A stretch of 64,000 bases of DNA from Altererythrobacter sp. ZODW24 (GCF_003344885.1 NZ_CP031155.1:1392001-1456000), one strand, 5' to 3'; positions 42,427 to 53,283 are shown, counted from the first letter of the stretch. A program made the numbers and translations. The notes: generated by a model from the sequence alone, not told the origin.

Positions 42427-44844
42427 TTACCCGCGAAGTTCAGCGCCGACCTTCGCTGCAGCCGCCGTCACCTTGTCGGTGATCGCCTTGAGATCGGCAT
42501 CAGTGTAGCTCTTCTCGCCCGGTTGGAGCGTGACTTCTACTGCGAGCGATTTCTTACCATCGGGTACGCCCTGTCCGGCGAACACATCGAAGATGCGCGC
42601 GCTGACAAGATTCTGCTTATCCGCGCCCATAATCACCCGGACCAGATCGGCAGCAGGCAAATCATCGGCCACCAAGAAGGCGAAATCACGGTTCACGGAT
42701 TGCAACGCAGGCGGCGCGTAGGCCGTACGGGCGAACTTGGCCGCGCCCTTCTTCGCCGGGATTGCGTCGAGGAAGATTTCCACCGCAACAACGGGGCCTT
42801 CAATATCGAAGGCCTTCAACGTCCCCGGATGCAAGGCACCGAAACGGGCCAGTACGTTCTTGGGGCCAAGGCGCAAAGTCGCGGATTGGCCGGGATGGAA
42901 TTGGCTTCCCGCTTCGCCCCCCGAACCGCCGAACGTCTGCAGCTTCATAACCGGTGCGCCCGCTTCTTCCAGCAAAGCCCGTGCCTCGGATTTGGCGTCA
43001 TACGCATCGAACAAGATCGCCTTGCCGCCGCCATCGCCCTGATCCCAGCGGCGCGGTGATTTCTCACCCGCCAGCACCAAACCAAGCGTCAGTCTTTCAT
43101 CACTCGATCCGTCGGCATTGCGGAAATAGCGGCGACCAATTTCAAATAGTCGCAGCGAACTCGCGCCGCGGTCCATATTGCGCTTCACTGCCGACAAAAG
43201 ACCCGGGATTATCGATGGTCGCATGGCCTTCATATCTTCGCTGATGGGATTCTCGAGCACCCACAGATCTTGACCTTCAACGGCGAAATGCTCTGCCTCT
43301 GGCACAGGCAGGAACGACCATGTGATCGCCTCATGCATACTGCGCGATGCAGCCACGCGGCGCAGGCGGCGCTCCATTTTTTGCACCGAAGTTGCGGTTG
43401 GCGGGGCAACGCCTTCCGGGCGGTCGAGCGCCACACTTTCAATGTTATCGAGGCCGTAGATGCGGACAACTTCTTCCACCAGATCGGCTGCGCCATCAAC
43501 GTCAGGACGCCAGCTCGGCACGGTAACGCTCCAGCTGCTGTCAGCGTCAAAACCAAGCGATGCGAGAATCTCACGCTGGCGGTCTTCGGCAACGGAAACC
43601 CCGCCAAGCCGCTGCACAAGCGCCGGATCGAAAGCGATGACCTTGCTGTCCATTGGCGGGCTGCCCGCATGGACAACTTCCGACGGCTCACCGCCGCAAA
43701 TATCGAGGATCAAACCGGTCAGGATATCGAGGCCGCCATCCAGAAATGCCGGATCGACACCGCGTTCGAAGCGCGTCTTGGCATCAGAGGTCAGGCCCAG
43801 CTTCCGCCCTGTCGCGCCGATGCGCTCAGGATCGAAATAGGCGACTTCGAGCAACACGTCGGTAGTGGTTTCGGAGCAGCCTGAGTGCTCGCCGCCCATG
43901 ATGCCAGCAATGTCATGCACACCGCTGTCATCTGCGATTACGGTCATGGTGCTGTCGAGCGTATATTGCCTCTCGTTCAGCGCAGTCACAGTCTCGCCAT
44001 CCTTGGCGCGGCGGGCGACAACAGCGCCATTGAGCTTCGCCAGATCGTAAGCGTGCGACGGACGGCCAAAGGCGAGCATCACATAGTTGGTGATGTCGAC
44101 CAGCGCCGAAATCGGGCGTTGGCCTGCGCTGATCAGACGCTGCTGCATCCAGTCGGGCGAGGTGCCATTGGTGACGCCCTTGATGCTGCGGCCATAGAAT
44201 GCCGGGCAGCCTTCGGGATCGTCCGTGCGGATTTCCGTGACACAGGGATGCGTGCCTTTCGCAGGTGTCGGAACAAAGGGCTTTAGCGTGCCAAGTCCAG
44301 CCGCCGCGAGATCGCGCGCAACACCAAACACGCCCATGCAATCGGGGCGGTTGGGCGTGATTGCCACGTCAAACACCGGATCGGCGCCCGAATAATCGGC
44401 AAAGCTGGTACCAGCGGCCGCATCGTCAGGCAGTTCGATAATGCCATCATGCTCATCGCCCATTTCGAGCTCACGCACCGAGCACATCATGCCATTGCTT
44501 TCGACGCCGCGAATGGCGCTTTTGCCCAGCTCCATGCCGTTGGCCGGAACGACTGCGCCGGGCAAGCCCAGCACGCCCATCATACCTGCGCGCGCATTGG
44601 GCGCGCCGCACACGACCTGCAAAGGGTCGCCTTCACCGGTATCGACCGAAAGCACTTGCAGCTTATCAGCGTCAGGATGTTTTTCAGCGGTCAGCACTTT
44701 GGCGACGCGGAAACCGGCAAATTTCTCAGCCGGATCTTCGATACCTTCGACCTCGATCCCGATGCTGTTTAGCTTATCGGAAATCTCAGACACGCTTGCT
44801 TCGGTTTCGAGAAAATAGGTTAACCAAGAAAGGGAGAACTTCAT
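42427..44844 (-). CDS. pheT: Phenylalanyl-tRNA synthetase beta subunit
   Basis: 805 residues. It carries the N-terminal tRNA-binding (EMAP-like) domain ([20 protein letters not shown]), the B3/B4 editing domain, B5 with [14 protein letters not shown]-type sequence ([15 protein letters not shown]), and the C-terminal anticodon-binding fold (FRDVAF-like [14 protein letters not shown]). It forms an alpha2beta2 enzyme with PheS. ATG overlaps the pheS stop by 4 bp. Confidence 0.97.
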   Translation of the reverse strand: MKFSLSWLTYFLETEASVSEISDKLNSIGIEVEGIEDPAEKFAGFRVAKVLTAEKHPDADKLQVLSVDTGEGDPLQVVCGAPNARAGMMGVLGLPGAVVPANGMELGKSAIRGVESNGMMCSVRELEMGDEHDGIIELPDDAAAGTSFADYSGADPVFDVAITPNRPDCMGVFGVARDLAAAGLGTLKPFVPTPAKGTHPCVTEIRTDDPEGCPAFYGRSIKGVTNGTSPDWMQQRLISAGQRPISALVDITNYVMLAFGRPSHAYDLAKLNGAVVARRAKDGETVTALNERQYTLDSTMTVIADDSGVHDIAGIMGGEHSGCSETTTDVLLEVAYFDPERIGATGRKLGLTSDAKTRFERGVDPAFLDGGLDILTGLILDICGGEPSEVVHAGSPPMDSKVIAFDPALVQRLGGVSVAEDRQREILASLGFDADSSWSVTVPSWRPDVDGAADLVEEVVRIYGLDNIESVALDRPEGVAPPTATSVQKMERRLRRVAASRSMHEAITWSFLPVPEAEHFAVEGQDLWVLENPISEDMKAMRPSIIPGLLSAVKRNMDRGASSLRLFEIGRRYFRNADGSSDERLTLGLVLAGEKSPRRWDQGDGGGKAILFDAYDAKSEARALLEEAGAPVMKLQTFGGSGGEAGSQFHPGQSATLRLGPKNVLARFGALHPGTLKAFDIEGPVVAVEIFLDAIPAKKGAAKFARTAYAPPALQSVNRDFAFLVADDLPAADLVRVIMGADKQNLVSARIFDVFAGQGVPDGKKSLAVEVTLQPGEKSYTDADLKAITDKVTAAAAKVGAELRG

Positions 44845-45968
44845 GCTGTTGCTCCCACACCGGCGGAGAGTGTCGGCTGGTCAAACGAAGCAAAGCCGTA
44901 ATGATCGAGCCAGCGGTGATCGCCGTCGAAGAAGGCCCGCAGATCGTCCATCCCGTACTTCAGCATAGCTAGCCGGTCGACGCCCACGCCGAATGCAAAG
45001 CCCTGATATTCGTCAGGATCAAGCCCGCTCATTTCGAGCACACGGCGATTGACCATCCCGCTGCCGAGAAGCTCCATCCAAGCATGACCCGGGGCATCGC
45101 CGCTGCCGCCTAGAACGCGCCTGTCTTTTCCATCGGGGCCATTTTCAATAGCGAAGCCGACATCCACCTCAACCGATGGTTCGGTGAAGGGGAAGTAAGA
45201 CGGGCGCAGGCGCAGCACGATATCATCGCGCTCGAAGAATGCCTTGAGGAAGGTTTCGAGTGTCCATTTAAGATGGCCGAGGTGGATATTCTTGTCGATC
45301 ACCAGACCTTCGACCTGATGGAACATCGGCGTGTGCGTCGCGTCGCTATCGGACCGGTAAACACGTCCGGGCGCGATGATGCGGATTGGCGCACCTTCTG
45401 CCATCATCGTGCGAACTTGCACCGGCGAAGTATGCGTGCGGAGCAACATGCGTTTGCCGTCTTGGGCACCATCAGCGCTCTCGTCCGGGAAATAAAATGT
45501 GTCATGCATTGCGCGCGCCGGATGGCTTTCGGGCATATTGAGCGCAGTGAAATTGTGCCAGTCGTCCTCGATCTCCGGACCGGTGGCGACAGCGAAGCCC
45601 ATATCGGCGAAAATCTCCGCCAGCTCATCCATCACCTGACTGACCGGGTGAACACTGCCGCGCGGCCTTTGCAATGCGGGCAGCGACAGGTCGAGCGTTT
45701 CGGACGCAAGCTGTTGCTCCAGCGCGGCGTCATCGAGCGCAGCTTTGCGTTCGGCGATCGCGTCAACAACCGTGGCCCGCAGGCTCTGGATTTTCGGACC
45801 TTCTTCCTGGCGCTGTTCAGGCGTCATCTTGCCAAGCGTTTTGAGCAAGGCGGAAACGGAGCCCTGCTTGCCGAGATATTCGACGCGCAAGGCCTCCAGC
45901 GCGTCCGCGCTATCTGCTGCTGCAATCCGCGCTGGCGCGGTATCGCGCAACTGTTCCAATTCGCTCAT
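44841..45968 (-). CDS. pheS: Phenylalanyl-tRNA synthetase alpha subunit
   Basis: 375 residues: an N-terminal coiled coil (to about 90), then class II aminoacyl-tRNA synthetase motifs: motif 1 region ([13 protein letters not shown]), motif 2 ([17 protein letters not shown]) and motif 3 ([17 protein letters not shown]). Catalyses phenylalanine activation. In many alphaproteobacteria rpmI-rplT-pheS-pheT are adjacent; here an AraC-type gene and a terminator lie between rplT and pheS. Confidence 0.97.
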   Translation of the reverse strand: MSELEQLRDTAPARIAAADSADALEALRVEYLGKQGSVSALLKTLGKMTPEQRQEEGPKIQSLRATVVDAIAERKAALDDAALEQQLASETLDLSLPALQRPRGSVHPVSQVMDELAEIFADMGFAVATGPEIEDDWHNFTALNMPESHPARAMHDTFYFPDESADGAQDGKRMLLRTHTSPVQVRTMMAEGAPIRIIAPGRVYRSDSDATHTPMFHQVEGLVIDKNIHLGHLKWTLETFLKAFFERDDIVLRLRPSYFPFTEPSVEVDVGFAIENGPDGKDRRVLGGSGDAPGHAWMELLGSGMVNRRVLEMSGLDPDEYQGFAFGVGVDRLAMLKYGMDDLRAFFDGDHRWLDHYGFASFDQPTLSAGVGATA

Positions 45969-46069
45969 TACCCCAGTTCACCCACTACCAATGTCCGAAA
46001 ATCTATGTCGCGCCCCCTCTATATTCGGGGCGGCGCAATCGCAACGTCTGCCTGTCTTTGCTCTCGTTA

Positions 46070-46969
46070 CTAGCGCGGGGCGTGAAGCACTTGAACCGCT
46101 TCGCCTGCCAATGCCATCCGCGCCTTTGCAGCAGCAAGCATGGCTGGCTTGTCCAGCGCGGCATAGTCACTTGGGCTCATCGTCATAAAACGGCGGAAAT
46201 CGCGCACGAAATGCGCTTGGTCATGATAATGCGTGTCGAGCGTGCTCAGCCAGCTTAGCGAAGGGTCGAGCATGAACTGGGCAAGGCTACGCAGAAAGCG
46301 CTGCCGGCGCAGCAGCAGTTTGGGCGAAAAACCAAAGGCCTTAAGCGACAGGCGTTCGAAGGACCGCGTCGACACACCAACTCGCTCGGCGAGGTCAGAA
46401 ACCGTGGCAAGATCGGGATCAATCAACGCCTCATGCGCGGCGATGATCTTTTCCTCATCCTCCACAGGACGGTCCATCAGACCCGCCATATGCGCTTCGA
46501 TCAGGGCTGCTTCTGCTTCAATGTCGCCCTTCTGGCCGCGAAGCTGCGCTGACAAAGGGGCGAAGGCGGCAAAGGCTGGATCAATCGCTGCATCGCAGTA
46601 CCGGTCTCGGTACGCCTCAGCCGGGGCATCGACGAATTTAGCCCAACCGGCAGGTAGCAGGCCGATGCCCCATGACCGGCCGCTTTCAATTCGAAAATGG
46701 GTTGCAAGGCTCGTCGGGCCAGTCGCTACACAGCTGGGTGTGGGCCCTGGCTTACTGTCGCCCACGGCTGATTGCATCACGCCCTCACCGGCAAAGCGAA
46801 CATTGCCCCATTCGGGATGGAGCCAGTCTTCGACCACCTCGCCCGTAGAGTTGTCGATATCCATTGCGTAAAATGTCGTAATATAACGCCGCAAACCGGA
46901 CGAAGGCGCGAAGAAACGCACGCTAACGGCGTCACCTTTTTCCGCTGCCTCAGTCGCTATCATCCCCAC
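46070..46969 (-). CDS. AraC family transcriptional regulator
   Basis: 299 residues. The N-terminal ~190 form a sensor domain of the DUF6597-type (FFAPSSGLRRYITTFYAMDI). The C-terminal AraC double HTH has DLATVSDLAERVGVSTRSFERL (part) and FVRDFRRFMTMSPSDYAAL, the latter being the AraC signature. Target unknown. Placed between rplT and pheS on the same strand but separated from rplT by a terminator, so it likely has its own promoter. Confidence 0.87.
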   Translation of the reverse strand: MGMIATEAAEKGDAVSVRFFAPSSGLRRYITTFYAMDIDNSTGEVVEDWLHPEWGNVRFAGEGVMQSAVGDSKPGPTPSCVATGPTSLATHFRIESGRSWGIGLLPAGWAKFVDAPAEAYRDRYCDAAIDPAFAAFAPLSAQLRGQKGDIEAEAALIEAHMAGLMDRPVEDEEKIIAAHEALIDPDLATVSDLAERVGVSTRSFERLSLKAFGFSPKLLLRRQRFLRSLAQFMLDPSLSWLSTLDTHYHDQAHFVRDFRRFMTMSPSDYAALDKPAMLAAAKARMALAGEAVQVLHAPR

Positions 46970-46974
46970 CCCTG

Positions 46975-47169
46975 CGTCGCGTTCTTACAAGTAATGCGCT
47001 TAAAAGCCCTCTAAAGACAAGTTATCGGGGAAACCCGTCGAAATTTCATGCTTCCGAGGGAACGTTCGCGTTTTGCGACCCGAGCGACGGACATGGGGCA
47101 GTTTGTGTTCCCTTCACGGGTGGGTTCACAAACGGATAACGCGGATAGCGAAAGCTGTCCGCGTTTTTT
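46975..47169 (+). ncRNA. Candidate small RNA ending in an intrinsic terminator
   Basis: The plus strand between the AraC gene and rplT holds no convincing protein gene, yet ends at a good plus-strand terminator (47138-47169). Upstream sequence has internal pairing potential (GGGAAC near 47056 with GTTCCC near 47106). No known RNA family (SRP RNA, 6S, tmRNA) was recognised. The 5' end is a guess. Confidence 0.35.
47138..47169 (+). terminator. Plus-strand intrinsic terminator with no assigned gene upstream
   Basis: Twelve-base stem AACGCGGATAGC-GAAA-GCTGTCCGCGTT (one wobble) followed by a T-run (47164-47169). Confidence 0.8.
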
Positions 47170-47203
47170 GTGCCCAGTCGCAGCGCACGCGCCGCAGACA
47201 CCC

Positions 47204-47240
47204 AAAAAAAACGGGCGCAAACCCGTGAGAGTTTGCGCCC
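47204..47240 (-). terminator. Intrinsic terminator of rpmI-rplT
   Basis: Perfect 10-bp stem GGGCGCAAAC/GTTTGCGCCC (47213-47240) with A8 on the left, giving U8 for minus-strand transcripts leaving rplT. Confidence 0.93.
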
Positions 47241-47267
47241 GCTAATTTGGCTACAAGATAGCGCGCC

Positions 47268-47627
47268 CTAGGCAGGGAGGGCTTTCTTGGCTTCTGCGAT
47301 CACCGTGGCGAAGGCAGCGCTTTCGTTCATGGCGAGATCGGCCATAACCTTGCGGTCAAGCTCGATACCGGCGAGTTTTACACCGTGCATGAACTGCGAA
47401 TACGTCAGGCCTTCAGCGCGGACAGCCGCGTTGATGCGTGCGATCCACAGTGAGCGGAAGGTCCGCTTTTTGATCTTGCGATCGCGATATGCGTACTGGC
47501 CGGCCTTTTCGACGGCCTGGCGCGCGACGCGAATGGTGTTTTTGCGGCGACCGCGATAGCCCTTGGCTTGATCGAGTAACCGTTTGTGCTTCTGGCGCGT
47601 GGTAACGCCGCGTTTAATGCGTGGCAT
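47268..47627 (-). CDS. rplT: 50S ribosomal protein L20
   Basis: 119 residues, full length: [20 protein letters not shown] start, [29 protein letters not shown] (part) and the central [13 protein letters not shown] are invariant L20 features. Binds 23S rRNA during early assembly. It lies 17 bp after rpmI in one operon. infC, often upstream of rpmI, is not adjacent here. Confidence 0.98.
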   Translation of the reverse strand: MPRIKRGVTTRQKHKRLLDQAKGYRGRRKNTIRVARQAVEKAGQYAYRDRKIKKRTFRSLWIARINAAVRAEGLTYSQFMHGVKLAGIELDRKVMADLAMNESAAFATVIAEAKKALPA

Positions 47628-47644
47628 GCGTTTCTACTCCTGCC

Positions 47645-47848
47645 TCAATCGAGCCCGTAAGGGGCCCATTTTTTCACTGCTGCGTGATCAGCCTTGGCGA
47701 GCACGTCGGTGCCGCGGTTCTGGCGGATATACTTAGCAGAGTGGTGGGTCAGACGGTGACGCTTACCAGCGACGCCGTGCTTGACCTTGCCGGTGGCAGT
47801 GAGCTTGAAGCGCTTCTTCACGCCGCTCTTGGTCTTCAGCTTGGGCAT
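47645..47848 (-). CDS. rpmI: 50S ribosomal protein L35
   Basis: 67 residues from ATG 47848 (AGGAG upstream): [17 protein letters not shown], then [19 protein letters not shown], typical L35. An in-frame start at 47920 would add 24 non-homologous residues and is rejected. First gene of the rpmI-rplT operon. The 146 bp upstream holds only its leader and promoter region. Confidence 0.97.
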   Translation of the reverse strand: MPKLKTKSGVKKRFKLTATGKVKHGVAGKRHRLTHHSAKYIRQNRGTDVLAKADHAAVKKWAPYGLD

Positions 47849-47994
47849 TTTTGTCTCCTGTTCGAAACACGTCCTGTTAGCCCTGGCAGCCCTATCGGCC
47901 AGGCCAACAAATGGAATCACGTGTAAGTGAAGCGTGCGCCTATATAGCGCTGCCGCGGGAAATCAAGCGATTCGGCGGTCGGCGCAGGCCAGCC

Positions 47995-48768
47995 TCACCC
48001 CATCGCTTCGAGGACTTCCTCCAGCCGGGCCGGTTCGCCCAGCGCCAGCACCCGGCCATCACTGTCGGCATCAAGCGGATTACCCTGCCAGTCAGCCATC
48101 ATGCCGCCCGCGCCTTCGACCACTGGCACCAGTGCGGCATAGTCATAGAGCTTCAGGCCCGCCTCGCAGACGATGTCGAGATGCCCGCCAGCAAGCAGTC
48201 CGTAATTGTAACAATCACCGCCCCATACGACGATCTTCGACGTCTGCGCCGCCAACGACATGAAGGCAGCGGCGTCATTATCATCGGTAAAATATTGCGG
48301 CCCGGACGATGCGATGGTGGCCGACGACAGTTCCTTGCAAGCGCGCGTCCGAACCGGCTTTCCGTTCAGCGTTGTATCGCGGCCAATTTGCCCGACCCAG
48401 CGTTCGCCCGCGATCGGCTGATCGATGATGCCGAGTACCGGCCAACCGTCCTGCAGCAGCGAAATCAGCGTTCCGAAGATCGGACGTCCGGCCATAAAGC
48501 TGATCGTTCCGTCGATTGGATCAAGCACCCATTGGCGGCCCGCGCCTTCATTGCGGGTGCCATATTCCTCGCCAACGATACCATCATCAGCGGCCTCGCT
48601 CTCCAGGATAGCACGCATCGCGGCTTCGGCAGCGCGGTCGACCTCGGTTACAGGCGAGGCGTCTGATTTACTCTCATGTGTCCAGTTACCCCGGAACATG
48701 GGCTTGATTACCGCCCCGGCTGCATCGGCGAGGCGCTGGGCGAGTGCTACATCTGAAGGTCTGACCAT
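47995..48768 (-). CDS. hisN: Inositol-monophosphatase family phosphatase, histidinol-phosphatase-like
   Basis: 257 residues. Metal-binding motifs are GEEYG, WVLDPIDGTISF (DPIDGT) and WGGDCYNYGLLAGGHLDI with the late Asp (LKLYDYAALVPVVEGAGG). The wording DPIDGT-x-SF-x-x-GRP-x-FGTLI, typical of HisN-type histidinol-phosphatases that complete histidine synthesis in bacteria without the HisB phosphatase, favours that role over a true inositol phosphatase. Start 48768 is preferred over 48804. Confidence 0.78.
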   Translation of the reverse strand: MVRPSDVALAQRLADAAGAVIKPMFRGNWTHESKSDASPVTEVDRAAEAAMRAILESEAADDGIVGEEYGTRNEGAGRQWVLDPIDGTISFMAGRPIFGTLISLLQDGWPVLGIIDQPIAGERWVGQIGRDTTLNGKPVRTRACKELSSATIASSGPQYFTDDNDAAAFMSLAAQTSKIVVWGGDCYNYGLLAGGHLDIVCEAGLKLYDYAALVPVVEGAGGMMADWQGNPLDADSDGRVLALGEPARLEEVLEAMG

Positions 48769-48848
48769 GATGGGGCCTTGCCGCTTTCGGGCTGGCTTGG
48801 TCAAACGGAAATGCGAAGTTTGGCTTCTTATGCCGACAAAGCCGTGTA

Positions 48849-49871
48849 TTGACCTTTCTCAATGGGGTCGGCCAAACAGTGAAAAAGACGCGAAAACTGT
48901 CGGTCGTGCGCAGCGACGAGCGCAGCATCACGCCCTTAACCGGCGAGACGATGGACGGCGTGCCGCTGTCGCTCAACCGCGCGCCAGCCGCCGATCTTGC
49001 CCCATGGATCAGCCGCTTGATGGTGGCGCTGGTAGAAACACCGGACGACTTCGAAACTGCTGGCCAGCTGTGTAACGACGCAGCCTATGTTCGCACCGCT
49101 GTCGAAGGCCAGTGGGCGGTGGAGATGCAAGGCGGCGAATTGCCACTGCACAATGAGACATTCTTATGCGGTCAACATTCGCATGTCATGCCGCTCAAAT
49201 GCACCGGACATATTAAGGTCGCTGGCTTTATGCTCAGGCCCGGCGCCATGCGCCACCTGTTTGGCGCGAAGCCGGAGGCAATGGTCGACCGGATTGTCGG
49301 TATGGACGAAGTTGGCGTGGCCGATCGCGAGCTGACCGGGCTCTACCGGTCCGACATTGGGGCCGAGGAATGGCTTCTCGCCATCGAATGCTGGTTGCGC
49401 GATTGGATCGATAAATCGGCCCCCAGCCGCCCTGATCCCATATCACAGCGTCTGGAAGAAGCGGCCTTTGCAGACCCCAACCAGTCGCTGGCAGACTTCG
49501 CCGAAGCAAATGACATCACGCTGCGCACATTGCAGCGTTCGGTAAAACGCGACTTCGGCCTAACGCCCAAACAGGTGATGCGGCGGGCCCGCACGCTGGA
49601 TATGGCTGCGCGCATTTGCGGCGTGGCGGACGAAGCCGAAGAGGCTGACTTCCTGCTGCGATTCTTCGACGATTCGCATTTGATTCGCGAGTTCACCGGA
49701 TTTTTCGGAACAACACCCACCCGCTTTGCTGCAGAGCGTAATTCGATCCTGACGCTTAGCTTGGAAATCCGTCAGTCACGCCGGCTCGAAACCCTCGAAC
49801 GGATCGCACCCGACGCCGTGCGCCCGTGGATGCGCGCACCGTTCCAGCCGCCGCTGGTCCGCAGCGCCTAA
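48849..49871 (+). CDS. AraC family transcriptional regulator
   Basis: 340 residues: an N-terminal DUF6597-like sensor region and a C-terminal AraC-type HTH ([21 protein letters not shown] then [17 protein letters not shown]). Divergent from the hisN-like gene by about 80 bp; the 3' end overlaps the convergent prs gene by 4 bp. It differs clearly from the AraC protein at 46070, so it is not a recent duplicate. An internal ATG or GTG (for instance near 48880) could be the true start; none has a strong ribosome site. Confidence 0.82.
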   Translation: MTFLNGVGQTVKKTRKLSVVRSDERSITPLTGETMDGVPLSLNRAPAADLAPWISRLMVALVETPDDFETAGQLCNDAAYVRTAVEGQWAVEMQGGELPLHNETFLCGQHSHVMPLKCTGHIKVAGFMLRPGAMRHLFGAKPEAMVDRIVGMDEVGVADRELTGLYRSDIGAEEWLLAIECWLRDWIDKSAPSRPDPISQRLEEAAFADPNQSLADFAEANDITLRTLQRSVKRDFGLTPKQVMRRARTLDMAARICGVADEAEEADFLLRFFDDSHLIREFTGFFGTTPTRFAAERNSILTLSLEIRQSRRLETLERIAPDAVRPWMRAPFQPPLVRSA

Positions 49872-50803
49872 TCGAACAGCGAGCTGACGGAGCTTTCGTC
49901 GGCGATCCGCCGAACAGCTTCACCCACCAATGGTGCTACCGGGAGGATCCGGATGCTCTCAGATTCCTGCGCCGCATCGGTTGGCAGGATCGTATCGCAG
50001 ATCACCAATTCTTTGAGCGCCGATTCGTTAACGCGCGCGACGGCGCCGCCTGACAGCACACCGTGAGTGATATAGGCTGCAACGCTGCTGGCACCGGCAT
50101 CAAGCAGGGCCTGCGCGGCATTGCACAAGGTGCCGCCCGAATCGACGATATCATCGATCATAATGCAGTGGCGGCCTTGCACGTCGCCGATGATGTTCAT
50201 CACTTCGCTTTCGCCAGGACGGTCGCGGCGTTTGTCGACGATGGCCAGCGGCGCATTGTCGAGCCGCTTTGCCAATGCGCGGGCGCGGACTACGCCGCCG
50301 ACGTCGGGCGAAACTACCATCAAATCCTGATCGCCATAACGCGCCTGAATATCCGCTGCCATGACCGGCGCGGCATAAAGGTTGTCGGTTGGAATATCGA
50401 AAAAGCCCTGAATCTGTCCGGCATGCAGATCGACCGAAAGCACACGATCGGCGCCCGCTTCGGTAATCAGATTGGCGACCAGTTTGGCCGAAATCGGCGT
50501 GCGTGGGCCGGGTTTCCGGTCTTGGCGGGCATAGCCGAAATAGGGAACCACCGCAGTAATCCGGCGGGCCGAGGCGCGGCGCAGCGCATCGATGCAGATC
50601 AGCAGTTCCATCAAATTGTCATTCGCCGGATAGCTGGTCGACTGGACCACAAACACATCCTCGCCGCGAACATTCTCATGGATTTCGACAAAGATTTCTT
50701 CATCGGCAAAGCGGCGAACGCTCGCATCGCACAATGGCATTTCGAGATAGGCCGCAATCGCGCGGGCGAGCGGCAAGTTCGAATTGGCTGCCATGATCTT
50801 CAT
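49868..50803 (-). CDS. prs: Ribose-phosphate pyrophosphokinase
   Basis: Makes PRPP from ribose 5-phosphate and ATP for nucleotide, His and Trp synthesis. 311 residues with [22 protein letters not shown] (in part), the ATP-binding [10 protein letters not shown], the flexible loop DKRRDRPGE and the PRPP-binding [13 protein letters not shown]. Full length. Confidence 0.97.
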   Translation of the reverse strand: MKIMAANSNLPLARAIAAYLEMPLCDASVRRFADEEIFVEIHENVRGEDVFVVQSTSYPANDNLMELLICIDALRRASARRITAVVPYFGYARQDRKPGPRTPISAKLVANLITEAGADRVLSVDLHAGQIQGFFDIPTDNLYAAPVMAADIQARYGDQDLMVVSPDVGGVVRARALAKRLDNAPLAIVDKRRDRPGESEVMNIIGDVQGRHCIMIDDIVDSGGTLCNAAQALLDAGASSVAAYITHGVLSGGAVARVNESALKELVICDTILPTDAAQESESIRILPVAPLVGEAVRRIADESSVSSLFD

Positions 50804-51090
50804 CGAAAGAATCCCCGTCCGCGGTCATAAATAATGAAGTCGCAAGCTCTAGAGGGACGCCTCTCCACCCGCAACATCACACGGTTCCAAGATCGTGGAT
50901 TAGGCGCAGAGGGGGACAAATTGGGTGTGCTGTTGGCGAAAATTGGGTGCACGCCCCGACGACATCAATCCTCCAAGCCGTCAAACAATATCCACCCTTA
51001 CTAATCGTGGCCGATCTTCACTGCCCTCCCGCCTTTGCAATTGCGGCAAGCGGACGGCCTTCCAGATAGTAATCGACAAGGAGAAGGCCC
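50804..51090. other. 287-bp intergenic region with no recognised gene
   Basis: Lies between the divergent prs and exported-protein genes. It must hold both promoters. Short frames on the plus strand lack ribosome sites. AAGGAGAAGG at about 51079-51088 is the ribosome site for the gene at 51091. Confidence 0.5.
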
Positions 51091-52152
51091 ATGAATTTGC
51101 AAAACGCAGCGGTTGCCACCGCTATACTAGCAGCCCTTTCATCGACTGCGGCACAGGCCAACGGACCGGTCGTTTATGTCAAACATGTCGGGGCAAAGCC
51201 CACTATTGTCGTCGATGGCGTTGGCGGAAAATATGACCGGGTGATTACTGATAAAATTGACTTCTATTTGAAGCTGATCGGAGACCGGCCAAAGGGCGCG
51301 GTTGGCGATGGCTTTGGAAGCATAAAAGTGGAAGGCCGAAGCGTCTCCGTCGAAAGTGCAGAGCTCCACAAAACACATCTGGTAAGAACACCTGTGATGG
51401 ACTTGCGCGCCTGGCGAGCTGTCAATGAGCGAGTGTCACCGATCAAATTATGCAATGATGAACTAAGCTATCAAAAGGGTGCAGCGCGGAAGAAATTTCT
51501 CAAAGAGGGGCGGACGATTTGGCGGCACTCGGCTTATGAAATCAGTGGTTCAGCAAGATGGAGTTTCAGAAAAAGGGACGGGGCCGTCAACGTTAACACC
51601 TATCGCAAGACTTATGACGCCAAGCCATGGCTGCTTGGCGTAAATGTCAAATGCAAGCCCATAGGCGGCAAAGCAACCCAAACGACCACCACCGCCCTCG
51701 ATCCATCCCAACTTCCGCCGGCCAAGAAGCGCAAACCCACGATCAGTAATCTTGCTCTGCAAATTAACCCGATGAATATTCAACGCGTGGGTAAATGGAT
51801 GTGTCCGACACAGCTACGCCTTTCGGGCCGTATCGACGTCATCCGGCCTTTTTCAGGTGATAGCATTTTTGTCGGCCCGCGTTGGCTTTCGCGTAAGACC
51901 AAAGTCAAATTCCAGAGTGCCAAGGGCCGCTATATCACCGCGACCTATACCATAAACTGGCAACGCACCGGGCAGCAGAGTTTGTCGGCCGGAGGCAGCA
52001 GCAAGCCCCTTCGCCAGACTCTGGACTTCAAATTTAATATTGCCGGTGCAGACGGCAAACTTATTAGGAGTGCGCCAAAACGGGTAAAAATTGTCTGCAA
52101 AAAGCCAAAGCCGGGCCAAGGGAACAATGCGCCAGGTGGATTGACTCGGTAA
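51091..52152 (+). CDS. Exported protein of unknown function
   Basis: 353 residues with a signal peptide (AVATAILAALSSTAAQA|NGP). The mature protein is basic and strand-rich, with two similar halves, each with Cys residues (LCNDELSY, VNVKCKPIGG; WMCPTQLRLSGRI, KIVCKKPKPG), suggesting two disulphide-linked beta domains. A Pro/Lys-rich linker (PPAKKRKPTI) joins them. Lower G+C than its neighbours. I do not recognise a family. Good AAGGAGAAGG ribosome site; monocistronic. Confidence 0.75.
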   Translation: MNLQNAAVATAILAALSSTAAQANGPVVYVKHVGAKPTIVVDGVGGKYDRVITDKIDFYLKLIGDRPKGAVGDGFGSIKVEGRSVSVESAELHKTHLVRTPVMDLRAWRAVNERVSPIKLCNDELSYQKGAARKKFLKEGRTIWRHSAYEISGSARWSFRKRDGAVNVNTYRKTYDAKPWLLGVNVKCKPIGGKATQTTTTALDPSQLPPAKKRKPTISNLALQINPMNIQRVGKWMCPTQLRLSGRIDVIRPFSGDSIFVGPRWLSRKTKVKFQSAKGRYITATYTINWQRTGQQSLSAGGSSKPLRQTLDFKFNIAGADGKLIRSAPKRVKIVCKKPKPGQGNNAPGGLTR

Positions 52153-52216
52153 GGGGGTTTGCGACCGGGTTAAGCCCCATCGCGAACGTCAGCTTCTATT
52201 TTACCTGCCTTAGCAC

Positions 52217-53242
52217 TCACGCATCAGGCCGCGCGCATGATGTAGGGCGGTGTTCGCCTTTTACCCAGCGCACGGTGCCGCTGCTGGCGCGCATCACGAC
52301 GCTTTCGGTTGTCATCAGGCCCCCGCGGCGGTGCTTTACGCCTTCGAGCAGCGAGCCATCGGTAACGCCGGTTGCGGCAAATATGCAGTCACCGCTGGCC
52401 AGTTCTTCGAGCTTATAAATCTTGCCGAAATCCGCATCCGGAATGCCCCATTTGCGGGCACGTGCCTTCTCGTCTTCGTTTCGGAATACGAGGCGTCCGT
52501 TGAACTGGCCGCCAACACAGCGCAGTGCAGCTGCTGCCAGCACGCCCTCGGGCGCGCCGCCGGTGCCGATATACATATCGATGGTGGTGTCTTCATCGGT
52601 GACTGCAATTACCCCTGCAACATCGCCATCAGGGATCAGATAGACGCCGCAACCGATGCCGCGCAACTCGGCAATAATGTCGGCATGGCGCGGACGGTCG
52701 AGGACGCAGACGATGATTTCGGAAGGTTTCACGCCCTTGGCAGCGGCAACGGCTTCAACATTTTGCGTCGGAGTTTTTTCAAGGCTGATGACATCTTCGG
52801 GATAGCCCGGACCAACAGCGAGTTTTTCCATATAGACGTCGGGCGCGTTGAGCAGGCAGCCTTCTTCCGCAGCGGCCAGAACGGCGAGCGAGTTGGGGCC
52901 AGCTTTTGCGGTAATCGTGGTGCCTTCAAGCGGGTCGAGCGCGATGTCGATCTTGGGGCCTTTGCCCGGCGCGCCGCCGACCTTCTCGCCAATATAGAGC
53001 ATCGGCGCTTCGTCGCGTTCGCCTTCGCCGATTACGACCGTGCCATCCATATAGAGTTCATCGAAGGCCCTACGCATGGCTTCCACAGCGGCGGCATCAG
53101 CGGCCTTTTCATCGCCACGCCCGATCAGGTAGGATGCAGCGATTGCCGCAGCCTCGGTCACGCGGACCATTTCCATGACGAGGACCCGGTCGAGGGCGTT
53201 TTCTGATGAACTGCTTGCAGAATCTTTTACCGTGTCATTCAT
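52217..53242 (-). CDS. glpX: Class II fructose-1,6-bisphosphatase
   Basis: Gluconeogenic phosphatase. 341 residues from ATG 53242 (GAGGG upstream; a TTG at 53260 would add 6 residues). Motifs are TVVIGEGERDEAPMLYIGE (GEGERDEAPML), the metal site DPLEGTT, and the GTGGAPEGVLAAAALRC loop. In many sphingomonads it also acts on sedoheptulose bisphosphate. It is followed on the minus strand by a convergent exported gene. Confidence 0.96.
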   Translation of the reverse strand: MNDTVKDSASSSSENALDRVLVMEMVRVTEAAAIAASYLIGRGDEKAADAAAVEAMRRAFDELYMDGTVVIGEGERDEAPMLYIGEKVGGAPGKGPKIDIALDPLEGTTITAKAGPNSLAVLAAAEEGCLLNAPDVYMEKLAVGPGYPEDVISLEKTPTQNVEAVAAAKGVKPSEIIVCVLDRPRHADIIAELRGIGCGVYLIPDGDVAGVIAVTDEDTTIDMYIGTGGAPEGVLAAAALRCVGGQFNGRLVFRNEDEKARARKWGIPDADFGKIYKLEELASGDCIFAATGVTDGSLLEGVKHRRGGLMTTESVVMRASSGTVRWVKGEHRPTSCARPDA

Positions 53243-53283
53243 AACCAATTCAGCCCTCAAATCGTGATTAGCAGGCGCTTAGG

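Noticed and set aside
52250-53206. 318-codon plus-strand frame
   Set aside because: Lies wholly antisense to glpX.
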